A DNA stretch of 64,000 nt from Lepturacanthus savala (Eukaryota; Chordata; Actinopteri; Scombriformes; Trichiuridae). The DNA lies in the NCBI GenBank assembly GCA_030544235.1, contig CM060467.1:7401001-7465000 (forward strand). The letters run 5' to 3'. A model generated the notes under the pieces. The model saw only the letters and a list, made by a program, of their open reading frames with translations, was not told where the DNA came from and did no database searches. The position numbers were made by a program, and so were the translations under genes. The stretch's first letter is position 1. Each line of letters begins with the position of its first letter. Shown in pieces: positions 23,191 to 33,500 of this stretch.

Positions 23191-23695
23191 ATTGGAGGAG
23201 GAGGTGGAGGGGAAAGGAAAGGAAGATACGAAAGGATAGTAAGAGGCAATACAGGAAACAATAGGGGGGGATTGAGCAGGACGGGGAAAGGGTAAAAAAA
23301 AAAAAGGAGAGGAGAGAAGAAGATGATGAGGAGAAGGAGGAGGAGGGAGGAATGGATGGGATCCGGTTGCCGGTTCCTTGCTCTCTTCGCTCTTAAAAAA
23401 AAAAAAAAACAATCACACTCACTCTTCTCTCTTCTCTGCTGCCCTGAACATGCCCCTCAATTGGCTTTCCAACGTCTCTCTCTCCGTCTCTTTCCCCTTC
23501 CTGTGTATCGTTTCCCTTGTCTCGTTCTTCCTTCCTCTCTCTCTCTTTCTCTCTCTCTCGCAACACCAGACGAGACCCTGATCCCGCCGGGAGCTTGGCT
23601 GTATCCCGGAGAACGCGCCGCCGTCCTCCGCTCCTATCCTCTGAAGACAGTGAAATCAGCGGCGAAACTCGCACATGGATGTGGAGCCGGAGAGG

Positions 23696-23750
23696 AGAAG
23701 AGATGGGGAGGAGGAGGAGGAGGAGGAGGAAGAGGAGGAGGAGAGAGGGT
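23696..23750 (+). repeat. (GGA)n trinucleotide array
   Basis: About fifteen GGA/AGG units with single interruptions, in the rbms3 promoter region. Confidence 0.9.
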
Positions 23751-24329
23751 GGTCTAGAGCTGAAGCTGTGACTGCCTTTTTTTTTCTCACTCTCTCTTAC
23801 TCCCTCCCTCTTTTGTTAAGCTCCGGGGATAGATAGGTAGATATCACTGGAGCCCGGCGTGGAGGATGAGCAAAAGAAAAAAAAGCCTTGGTTAAAAAAA
23901 ACTCGGGAAGCGGCGAGATAGCCTTATCCAGACGCGCACTCACACAGAGGAAAATCCCTTCTGATCCACAAGGTGCCTCCTCCCAACTCTCTTCTCTTTT
24001 CTTTTCTTTTCTTCCCCCCTCAGCGATTCCCTCTCTTTCTTCTCAGGCTCTCTCCCTGACGGCTCGCTTCCCACTGTGCCTGGCAGCCGTCACTGTGCGT
24101 GCATGTGTGTGTGCGGTAGTGGTGGCGGCAGCGGCGGTGTGTGTGCGTGTGGTATGTGTGTGACTGTGCATGTAACTGAGAGGGGAGTGTGTTTGTGTGG
24201 CTGTTGCCGTCTGCTCCACTCTGCGTGCTGAGGCAGAGGGGCTCGGCTTCAGCGCAGGGACGCTCCTCCCTCCCTCTCTCTCTCTCTTGCTCAGTGGGAG
24301 TGGTTGGACCTGCCCTCATTCAAGCCCTA

Positions 24330-24389
24330 GTGTGTGTGTGTGTATGCGTGTGTGTGTGTGTGTGTGTGTGTGTTTGTGTGTGTGTGTAT
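24330..24389. repeat. (GT)n microsatellite
   Basis: GT repeat with TATGC and TTT interruptions, at the upstream edge of the CpG-rich region. Confidence 0.9.
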
Positions 24390-24400
24390 GAAACAGAAAC

Positions 24401-24608
24401 TAAGAGGAAAAAAGAGAGAGACAAGAGGGGCTGTTTTGCTGGCTGAGAGGCGGAGTTGGGGAGGGAGTATGAAGAGCAGGAGCAGAAGGGTAAAGGGTGA
24501 AAAGAGGATACAAGGAGTAATATTTGGAAAACAGAGAGACCCCCCTACTGGTATTCTATAGGTGCAGCAATGACATGTTTCCCATCATAGAAACTGTCTT
24601 TAGATTCA
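24401..24608. other. Upstream flank, no feature seen
   Basis: Purine-rich to mixed sequence between the promoter region and the first piggyBac-like element. Confidence 0.5.
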
Positions 24609-25126
24609 TTAACCTCTTAAGCCCCGGGCCTAGTTTTTCAGTTTTTTCTGCTATAAATGATAAAAAAAATATGGAATATCTCTACAACCACAGAGGTTAT
24701 TGTACTTAAATCTGGTATTAAAATAGATCTAAAACATGTGAGGTACATATAGTTACACTATTGCAAAAAGAAAAATCTAAAATTGTGTTTTACTACAGAT
24801 AAAAGTGCTTTATTTAAAACTTAAAACAGGACCAAATCACCATCGGGGAAAAAATAGAATTAGCTAAATTATCTGCAATGCAAAGTTCAATTATTAATGA
24901 GATAAGAGTTACTTGCAGCCCTACTACTGATATTACATTAAATTATTTTCTTATTGTATTGATTATGTGGTTATTGATGATATATATTTATGCTGTAACA
25001 GTAACATTCTGTTTTACTACAGTCTAAAATACTTTATCTAGTGTTGTAGCTGAGGTTTTCTCATCTGGTATATGAATAAAACTTAACACTGCCCCATATC
25101 TGGGTGTTAGGATTTGAACAGGTTAA
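24609..25126 (+). mobile_element. PiggyBac-like non-autonomous element, longer copy
   Basis: Flanked by TTAA at 24609-24612 and 25123-25126. Just inside, the left end CCTCTTAAGCCCC and the reverse complement of the right end CCTGTTCAAATCC agree at about 8 of 13 positions. The interior is AT-rich with no transposase frame. Its left 215 bp and right 45 bp match the copy at 28592-28865. TTAA target sites and CC-starting ends are piggyBac hallmarks. Confidence 0.6.
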
Positions 25127-26576
25127 ACTGAATAATATTATAGCACATGATATCCATTTTTCTTAGTTTAGTATTTTTTCTTATTATGCTGTAATGACCG
25201 TACAGAATCATACAACCAGACCATGACAAATACAACTGCAAAAAAAAACATGCATGCACCGGGACTTAAATGGCCTTCAAATATGTCAGAATGCCTCAGT
25301 GCCAGCAGGTCAAAGGTCAAACATAAGTGAGTGTATATGTAGTACAGTGATATAAAGTAATAGTTATATAATAATACATATAAAAGATTAAGGAGTGAGG
25401 TATATGCACTGCTCCCAATAAATAATTTGAGTGCTTCCATCTGTTAACAAAGTTTCATTCTGTTCCTCGGACCTGAGAAAGATCGTACAGAAAAAAAATA
25501 AACTAAATATCTATTGGGAGTGTGCAAACCTCACTCCTCTGGTATCCTGCAGTGAAAAAACTAGTCTTGCACCTGAATATATTTGCCTGGATGTGCGCAC
25601 ACTTGGTCCCTCTTCTGTGTGGCACAGTGACCCACTGACACAGTGCTGCCGGTTATGTGATGTAACCAGGTTTAAGTAGTGCTCTTACATAAGCACAGTG
25701 AGCCATGCATGAAAAGACTGCTCTGCCCTCTGACTGTCGCTATGTGTGTGCACGTCTTTTTGTGAGTGTGTGTGTGTGTGTGTGAGAGACAAGGGTTGGG
25801 AGACAATGCAAGTTCACTGCACTGGAAAACGGGCACAAGAACTGAATGCAAACACTAACACCTCCTCTACAATATGGGCTTTCTTTACAAGCTGTGATGC
25901 ATTAAAACATCATTGTCTTTTTGCCAATAGTTTTGTTACCAGGCCCACGTGTCCATCCCGATTTTTACAGCATCCATTTAACAGCCAACAGAATATACAA
26001 CAATGGTATGTTTGGTGGAGGTAAACTAATAACTAAATGTCTTCTAATGTAGAGAAAAAAAAGGTAAAATCGTTTGTAAACTGGATTTGCATATTTAGCT
26101 GATGTCTGAGAGACAAACACACATAGACACCCTGGGGAGATGAGCATGAATGCTACTTCACATTTGAAAAGCGGGTAAACATTCTGAACACCGGTAATGA
26201 AATCCAATGAAAGTGTAGAGGTATTATCACAGTTTGCAATTGGCTTATTCTACTTTCCGTTAAGAAAGAGCATTTTCTCTTGTCTCTCATCTCGTTTTAC
26301 TTCTACACTGGTGCAGCTCCCTGACTGAACTTATACCACAGTGGAACACAGTATCATCACACCGGAAGGCGAAAGCCTGGACTCCCAAGAATCACGTATT
26401 TTCATTTTCATCTGTATTGCCTTGTTACCCATGAGACAAATTGATTATTCCAGGGACTAAAATAAATCGTGTCTTCAGGACTGCATACATTACATGCTGT
26501 GATTTGTACACAATTATCATTTTTAGCATGAATGAATTTATGTGTCATTTTTGTAATTGCCTTGTTGTGAAAATGA

Positions 26577-26600
26577 CTATATATATATATATATATATAT
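26577..26600. repeat. (TA)n microsatellite
   Basis: About twelve TA units; a shorter ATATATA follows. Confidence 0.9.
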
Positions 26601-27339
26601 CTCCATATATAAGAGATGTGGAAGGTCGACTCTGATATGGTCTCTGTGGTAGTAAGGGCACTCGTACAATTTAAAAGCAATTAATGTTTCTATCATGTTT
26701 CCACGTATTGAAAACGTGTTGCAAAACCACTTTATGAACTAAGCTTAAATGAATAACAAAGAAAGGTCATGATAAATTCATGTACCCACTTAGCAACATA
26801 AAGTGCGAACACTGCTGTGTCGACTAGGGATGGTGGAACAATCGATACATCTTTCCCCAATGACATCCTCATGAATCAATATTTTGATTAAGATCATATC
26901 TGCTAGTTTTCAAGGCTATGAAACATGTCAGTTATAAGAGCATCCACAATGATACAATGTGTTTTTTATATGCTGTGTGGGCTGCTACTCAGTGAACAAA
27001 CAAACCTGTTAAATGCATGTAAATGCAGGTTAGTTTAAAGAACTGAGAAATTCTGAGGACTCGCTGTATGAGGACACAAAATTAAGCCATATTTCATACA
27101 CTAATTATACTGCACATGTAGTTAAGGATTAAGCATTTCCTGAATCTTTGCTGTCGAAAGGGCCATATGCAACACACAAGCTAAGCAGGTTGACTGGGGA
27201 AAGTAACACATTTATTCACTGGCAAAACATGTGGAATGCCAAATGACAGAGAGAGATACGAGGAGATCAAGTGAGTCTGAGTGTTGTGTGTGTCTACAGC
27301 GTGTGAGAAGCTAGTTTTCATGAAAAATTACTGTAAGAT

Positions 27340-27600
27340 ACGGCTGACACTGCAGTTTCGGGAGACAAAGAGAGAATTGATTCTTCCAACTGCACAGTAC
27401 AATCCTATTATGAGAGGCACAATCTTTACATCTCACTCTATACTCTGCCGCCATAATAAAGATTTCTAATTACCTCGTCTAGTGACAAGACAGCCATAAT
27501 AATGGTGCTAAATACACACTGGTTAATTGCATTCATTTTAATATCAAACATACCTCTATCTAATTGCCAAATTATTTTTAAATACTGAATATGCATAAAG
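27340..27600. other. Candidate conserved non-coding element
   Basis: Repeat-free, with many AT-core words: CCATAATAAAGATTTCTAAT, TACCTCG, CCATAATAATGGTGC, GGTTAATTGCATTCATTTTA, TCTAATTGCCAAATTA. Both strands lack open frames. Among the better enhancer-like stretches upstream of rbms3; inference only. Confidence 0.3.
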
Positions 27601-28591
27601 ACAAAATAGCTACATCGGCACTTCTTTGCAAAAAGGGCTTTCTTCTAAGCAGAGACATTATTTCCCATGTTCAACAGCTGACAAATACCAGACATAAAAT
27701 GACAGCTGGAGCAAAATATCAAAGTGTTTTCATTGACACTGTGTGTTCTTAAAGCTCCCGGTCATCAAAGCAGGTTTTCAAATGGAGCAGGAAAGGGCAT
27801 ACTGTGACTCAGGGATGTGTTCCTTCCATCACTGGCGACCAGATATATAACAAACACTGAGCCAATAGAAAAAAAAAGAAGAGGAGACAAGGCCTCACAT
27901 CTTAGCGCAGACACAGCTGGTAAAACAGAAGAGGTCATGATGACGATAGTCCTATTCAACAGAAGCCGCTCTGGTCGGTTTTCAAGGAAAACACAGGCCA
28001 AGGGATCATCGCGCGCACACACATGCTGAGGTGTTTGCACACAGCAGCCTTGCAGTGGGAAATGGATTATAACGCCTAATTGCATGAGGCCTTTTTATGG
28101 CGTTTTGCACACCTGGCATTGCAGTACATCCTGAGTGATTTGATCGCACGTGGACAGCTCCAAGTAGTCTATCCACACCTCTCATTACAATGAGTCTCCA
28201 AATGCATCTTGAGTGACTTCGGCCCCAACAACTCTATCCACACACTTTTCTATCCAGTTCGGCCCCTGAACCACACCAACACAGCACTTATCCAGAGATT
28301 TGTCCAACAAGTGGAGAGATTTGAAAATATTAGATTGTGTAGATTCGTATACAGATCTGTTTCAGATTCATGATGTCAAAGCATGGTTTGTGCATTCTGT
28401 TCAAAACAACAACGATGGCGAAAGTGAATCCATGTAGATCCGCCTGTGTTTTGGAATCACTATCGCGTTGCACTGCACATGTTCAAAACTTTTGCTTATC
28501 GGCCACTACTGGCCAGGCATGGTATCGCAGGCTTTTAGGCAGATCATGGTGAGGTCTCTGTGTAGACGATTAGATCGCTGTGTGACTTTTA

Positions 28592-28865
28592 TTAAACACC
28601 TAGGCCCCAGGCATTCTATAAATAAAAATAAACATGGAACACAAAGGTTTTGTACTTAAACGTGGTCAAAAGAAATCTACATGTGAGGTGATAACAGAAG
28701 TGTCGGAATCAATGTATGTTACTGTTACAGAGGGAATATAGTTTAAATATTGCAAAAGAAAAAAACGGAAAATTGTGTTTTCCTACAGATAAAACTATTT
28801 ATTTAAAACTTAAAACAAGATAATACTGACCCCTTGTCATATGGTTTTGGATTTTAACCGGTTTA
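28592..28865 (+). mobile_element. PiggyBac-like element, internally deleted copy
   Basis: Same family and orientation as 24609-25126. Left TTAA at 28592-28595, right end degenerated to TTTA at 28862-28865. Shared landmarks are CCCCAGGCATTC/CCCCGGGCCTAG, TTGTACTTAAA, AAAATTGTGTTTT followed by ACAGATAAAA, and AAAACTTAAAAC. The piece corresponding to about 24830-25078 is missing; in the long copy that piece is bounded by AAAACTTAA on both sides. Confidence 0.6.
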
Positions 28866-30319
28866 GCGGACAGACGAAAATATCCAGTGAAAAAAAAATC
28901 TAGACTATTGTAGCTGGGGCCCCACCCTAACTTATGTTAGTCGGTTTATTTCTAGGGCACATTTCAACACAGCTGGAGTTAACCAAAGTGCTATACAAAA
29001 GTATGTATCCATTATTAATACATTAAATTAAAAATAAAACAGAACTGTAAAGCACAACAAGCAAAATCAAGTAACAACAATGTACAAAGTACATGGTTGT
29101 AGACATGACAACAAAAGCTTCATGGGCTGAAAAGGCCAGAGAATGAAAATGTGTCTTTAGCCGCCATTTATGCAACATCATTTCTGTTTGCAACTCGCCC
29201 AGAGCTTTCATTGCATTTCCGTTAACTTACTGCTGTTGTTGTCACTGTCTCTCTCCTCTGCCTCAGTGCGACTCTCCACTGCATTTTGCTGTAATTTATG
29301 ATCACGTGGAGCAGAGAATAGGAGAGACGGACAAACCGCCCTACTAGCATTCATTTTGTGACATTTTTGTGGCATTGTTGAACACAGCTGTGGACAGAGG
29401 ATACACGGAGCAGGAGGCTATACAACACTTCCCTGCCTATTGTGCAGGATGTGAGTTGAGTAGGTGGTCCTTCACTGTGGCCTGGGAGACATTTGCATCT
29501 CCACTGCTATAAGATTGTGGCCACAAGTGGCTCAGAACGCCTCCAAATGTGGTTCGATGGATTGGATTGGATCTCGATCCATTCTCAACGAGTCTTGGGT
29601 GCATTCGCAGCTATGCTATACTTGTGATCACCCAGGACGCATGTTAATAACAGATGTGCACAGGCATATTTGTCTCTTTGCAGGTCTCCTGGGGTATAAA
29701 CACGAAACATAAACCGCAGAGAATGCAGAATAAACTGCTTTAGATTTCTGAAATTTAAGAAATCAAATATCAGCACAGAGGAAATAGAACCAGTATCACA
29801 AGAAAATAGAAGTATGTTTGTGTCAATATCCACATCCCATCCCAGTTACATATGTTGACCTTATTTTACCAAGGCAGATTTAAACCCAAAGAAGAAACTC
29901 GACTGAACTATACTGTAGCCAGAGTGGTTTGTGTGTGACCAGAAACCGAGAAAAGTCTTGGTAATGGCAGTAACCTGTAGATACTATTTCATTGCAGTTT
30001 GTAATGGACGCAACGATAAGCAGATTAAACGTGCCGATGTCTCAAGTCAACGAGACAGCTAGGGAGACAAGAGGATGGAGATATTAAGTTACACAATATG
30101 AGGCGCACATTCTGAACCATCTCCATGGTCATAAAGCCGTATGAAAAATCACTTCGAACCAATAACTGCTTGTACGACACAGTACGCTTCATTACATGAC
30201 TGAATCAAAATGGTGACAAATCACCTTAGGCCCTTTGCAAATCCCTGCTCCTCCCATCCTCCTTTCCTGCTCCTTCCCCTCCTTCTCCTCCTCCCCTCCC
30301 AGCTCTTCGCAAACCGCAA
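28866..30319. other. Upstream intergenic block with one worn repeat
   Basis: The stretch 28935-29215 resembles a known teleost repeat; the rest is unique, with a short polypyrimidine segment at 30240-30305. No gene recognised. Confidence 0.5.
28935..29215 (+). mobile_element. Degenerate teleost interspersed repeat
   Basis: TTTATTTCTAGGGCACATTT, AACCAAAGTGCTATACAAAA, an AT-rich centre with AATAAAAC and then GGCCAGAGAATGAAAATGTG with TCTTTAGCCG form, in order, the skeleton of a common fish repeat. Diverged, without coding capacity. Confidence 0.45.
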
Positions 30320-30700
30320 GCCACAGCTCACTTTTACACAAATCATCACTTTATTAAAAAGGGAGAAAAAAAAAAGAGAACGGCGCATCAGTGCATTCAT
30401 TTGAACAATTATGCAAATCAGACAGAAGACGAAGCTTTTATTAATATTAGAGAAGTGTTGCATCAGATAGTGCTGAAGTTCATTACGTTACTCTAGTTGA
30501 AGATGAACACACTGTGATTAGTTTGATGTCACTATGGTCTGTATCACATTATCGTCTGAGGCTACGTCAGCGCAAAACTCTCCCGTGGATCTTTTTGCTC
30601 GGGCGTAATATGGAAAACAGTTGCACAGGGTGATATTTCACAGCTGAAAATGTGCAATTTGGATTAATAACCGCATTGTTTTTCCTTTAGACTTTTTTTC
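30320..30700. other. Candidate conserved non-coding element
   Basis: Repeat-free sequence containing a consensus POU octamer ATGCAAAT at 30411-30418, preceded by TTTGAACAATT and followed by TTTATTAATATTAGAG. Another AT-core GGATTAATAACCGC lies at about 30660. Enhancer status is inference. Confidence 0.28.
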
Positions 30701-30944
30701 ATTACTTGGACTTTAACTTGTCTTCTGGAGGGTTTGGGGTCTGTTTGGCAACTTGTTCCATAATTTTTTTCCCCCTGTTGATGGGTTTGCAAAAGAATGC
30801 ATGCATCAACCTAAAAATGTTTCAGACTCCTCCGATTTGTATTCAACCCTTTCTTCTGAGTCAGCTTCATTGTTGCTTACCTAATGTCATTCTTCCTCTC
30901 TCCCTCCCCCACCCCCTTGTCTCTCTCCCTCTTTCTCTCCACAG

Positions 30945-31013
30945 GTACAGGACTTTGGAGGTGGTGGACCATGACTGACTGGCTAGGGCCCATGTTTGCT
31001 GTTGCTCTGAGGG
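30945..31013 (+). other. Exon-like segment with strong splice acceptor
   Basis: A 55-nt pyrimidine tract (about 30886-30941) ends TCTCTCCACAG, an excellent 3' splice site with AG at 30943-30944. Sixty-nine bases later a moderate donor GGTAAT occurs (GT at 31014-31015). An ATG at 30971 has A at -3 and opens a short frame MTDWLGPMFAVALR that would either stop at TAA 31019-31021 or be spliced. I do not recognise the peptide. It could be the start of an unidentified plus-strand gene, a non-coding RNA exon, or a chance acceptor in a CT-rich repeat. Confidence 0.25.
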
Positions 31014-33214
31014 GTAATTAATTTTAGCAAACGACCGCCACGTCTGTCGGCTTTTATAAACGAGCATTTACGCGCTATGGACAATTTAGCCACTCCAGTG
31101 AGCCCGCCTTGACAGAGATGAGTAGAGAGATGGGGAGAGAGGGAGAGAGAGGGAGAGAGAAAGAGGATGGGGACCTCGCTGCTTGGTGACTGATGGGAGA
31201 TTTAATCAATAGAGTAAGCACATTTACTCTCATGATGCTCGCCCAACATCCATATTCATACTGGTAATTCTCTCAACACCCACGATGTTGCACACCACAA
31301 AAAAAATTATAATGCATGAAGGATTTTCACTACATCTCATCAGGCCTCATTAAAGGCCGGCATCATCGATGCTAATTATGTGCGGCACCGTCGTGGTACT
31401 CTGGTCGCATAGTTTTTACTCTAGTTCCCAGCTTGATTTGATATCCAGAAGAACTATTCACCATTATGTGCTGGCGCGTACACCTTAACCACATTGTTTT
31501 ATTCAACTTGGATGCAATCGCCTGCACTTGGATGTGCCGTATTGAAGAAAACAAGGGCTACGCCTGTATGAAAATAGAAAAAAAATAACAATCATAAGAT
31601 ATGAACTGTATTATGAGGAATCTATGGTGTTGAATATTCAGCCAATGTGCAACTAAAGAAATCCATAAAAATGCATTAAATGAAATCTCTGGAAGTCCTT
31701 CACGCCCAAATCTTCACCTCTTTGCCCCTAGAACATGTACTCCACCTAGAGAACTGCTCTCCATAGATTAGAGACTGAAAGCCTGTGAAGTTATGTAGGA
31801 GTGGTTGCTTTGGATCGTACACAGCTGACTCTACATTCATACAGGAAATGTATTTTCCTCTTTCATTCACTCTACTTTCATTGCACTGTTATCCACAAAC
31901 TCTATGTATTGCTACGCTGTTGAGATGGGTAAAATTAAGGACTGGGATTATTGTACATTACACTATCTTGCATAGGGATTCAAGAATTACCATAATTATG
32001 CCACAATAGTCCTTCCTTCCAGCTGTCAAAGTCACCACTTACACTGCGCTGAACCCCATCTTCATTAGAGTACCTTTATTCAACCATGGTATATTCAGAC
32101 CACAAATCTCTTCCTTTCTACTTTGAATATCTACCCTGCCTTGAAAAAGGGTCAATCAAACTAAACTAGCTTGTTCAGTGCGAGTCTGCTGGTTTAAACC
32201 CAACAGCATGTAACTTTCCCACTTTCAGCCCCCGGTATTTCCAGAGCCCGAGGAGCATGGAGCCACACCGCAGTCACTCGGCACTCTCTCAGCCGAGTCC
32301 TGTGAAAACCGTTCTGTTTGCCTCTGACGCTATCGGGTTGCCAGACTATTAGCACCGCAGCCCCTGTGCCGCTTTGTTCCCCCTGCCAAAGCAAGTTACA
32401 CAGCTCGCCTCGGAGTCGGTGTTTTCACAGCTAGACATACATTGCTGTGTGACATCGAGCCCGAGGGCTTATAGATCCGCTGGATTGTATGACAGGAGCC
32501 TTTATGGGTTTCGCAGGAATGTATGACAGCAGACTGCCTGCCTCAATCCGTGGCAGGGATAACTATAGAATACCACAGCGGAGAGCGTTCTAGTGCAGCC
32601 ATATGAGGGGGACTGCGGCAGCAAGTGTTTCCATAGCTACAGAGGGCCGAGGGGGGGATTGTTTACTGTCCAAAAATGAGAGATTAAGAGAATGAGCAAT
32701 CCTCTATGTATATGCTGAGCGATCGTTTTTTTTTGCATGGCAGTGTCCATCCTAGATGAAGCAGCTCTTAACAAGACTGTAGGAGTACCTTGCTGTCGCA
32801 CACTTGCAAGGCCTTCACATGCGTGCAGGCAGGCGGGCACGCATGGTACGCTTCGCCAAGTCAGTGTAATCAGGGCAGCGTAATGTGTTTACCTCTCTGA
32901 GGTACGAGAGTTTGATTAAGGAGCAACCATCTGGCAGAGAGGAGGAGAGGAAGAGGAGGAGAGGAGAAGAGGAAAGGAGAGGAGACATTTCTACTTTAAT
33001 AACCAAAATCAAACCTTTCATTGGGATCATTATGGCTACACAGGCGGGCCCGCTCTCCAATCAATCAGGAAAATTGCTCAACCTCTAGGACAAACTACAA
33101 CCGACATAAACCAGACCGTTAACAAACCACCAACACCCACCCCATAGCACCACCGCACAGATATAAACCATCGGCGACATAGAGCAACAGACAAATTGTC
33201 ATGTTTGATGCCTG
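31014..33214. other. Upstream intergenic block with possible conserved elements
   Basis: A GAGA tract at 31125-31165 is followed by a repeat-free stretch 31200-31400 with CCTCATTAAAGGCCGGCATC and GATGCTAATTATGTG words that resembles a conserved element. 32180-32640 is GC-balanced unique sequence. A purine stretch lies at 32935-32985. No gene recognised. Confidence 0.5.
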
Positions 33215-33500
33215 TTTTTTTTTTTTTTTTTTTTTTTGCAATCTGCTCTTAATTACGCAGCGGGGCGACTGTTCAAGGCCTTAATATTAATTTATAATGA
33301 TGGATGTTAAAGGTTGACTTATAAGAGGCTGTCAACATTCTTGTTGCTATTGCTGCAACTAATACCGTGGGTTGTCTCCTACCTGTCAGGGGAACAAAAG
33401 CCAAAAGTATGAAAATAAAGCATACAATTTAAAAAAAAAAAAAAACGCAAAAGAATAAGAATAAGAAATACTTTATTAATCCCGAGGGAAATTAAAGGGG
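33215..33500 (+). other. T-run, AT-word-rich element and LINE-like tail
   Basis: T22-24 at 33215-33238 is followed by a repeat-free segment with CTCTTAATTACGCAGCGGGG and GGCCTTAATATTAATTTATA that looks like a conserved element (33239-33330). At 33430-33500 a run of A precedes AGAATAAGAAATACTTTATT followed by AATCCCGAGGGAAATT, which resembles the terminal sequence of teleost retrotransposon-derived repeats. Confidence 0.4.

Larger units (their letters stand above)
23129..24400 (-). promoter_or_regulatory. rbms3: Probable rbms3 promoter / CpG-rich 5' region
   Basis: This is the only clearly GC- and CpG-enriched stretch in the window. The densest CG patches are about 23560-23690 (CCCGCCGGG, GCGCCGCCG) and 24060-24260. 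It lies directly upstream of the rbms3 start codon. No TATAAA was seen on the minus strand, which fits a dispersed CpG-type promoter. The patches are separated by homopurine and homopyrimidine tracts, a 19-G run, a GGA trinucleotide array and a TG microsatellite. The exact transcription start cannot be placed from sequence alone. Confidence 0.55.
25127..28591. other. Upstream intergenic block
   Basis: No coding exon recognised. Contains a GT tract at 25763-25784, (TA)n at 26577-26600, a short stretch at 26825-26850 (ACTAGGGATGG, AATCGATAC) resembling a hAT-type repeat end, and a candidate conserved element at 27340-27600. Confidence 0.55.

Noticed and set aside
23104..23412. Proline/serine-rich minus frame across the rbms3 5' region
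   Set aside because: Caused by the pyrimidine tract and C19 run in the sense strand; not in frame with the rbms3 ATG and has no family resemblance.
26825..26920. TAGGGATGG / AATCGATAC words like a hAT repeat end
   Set aside because: Only a short end-like match; no opposing terminus or family body found, so only mentioned in the block note.
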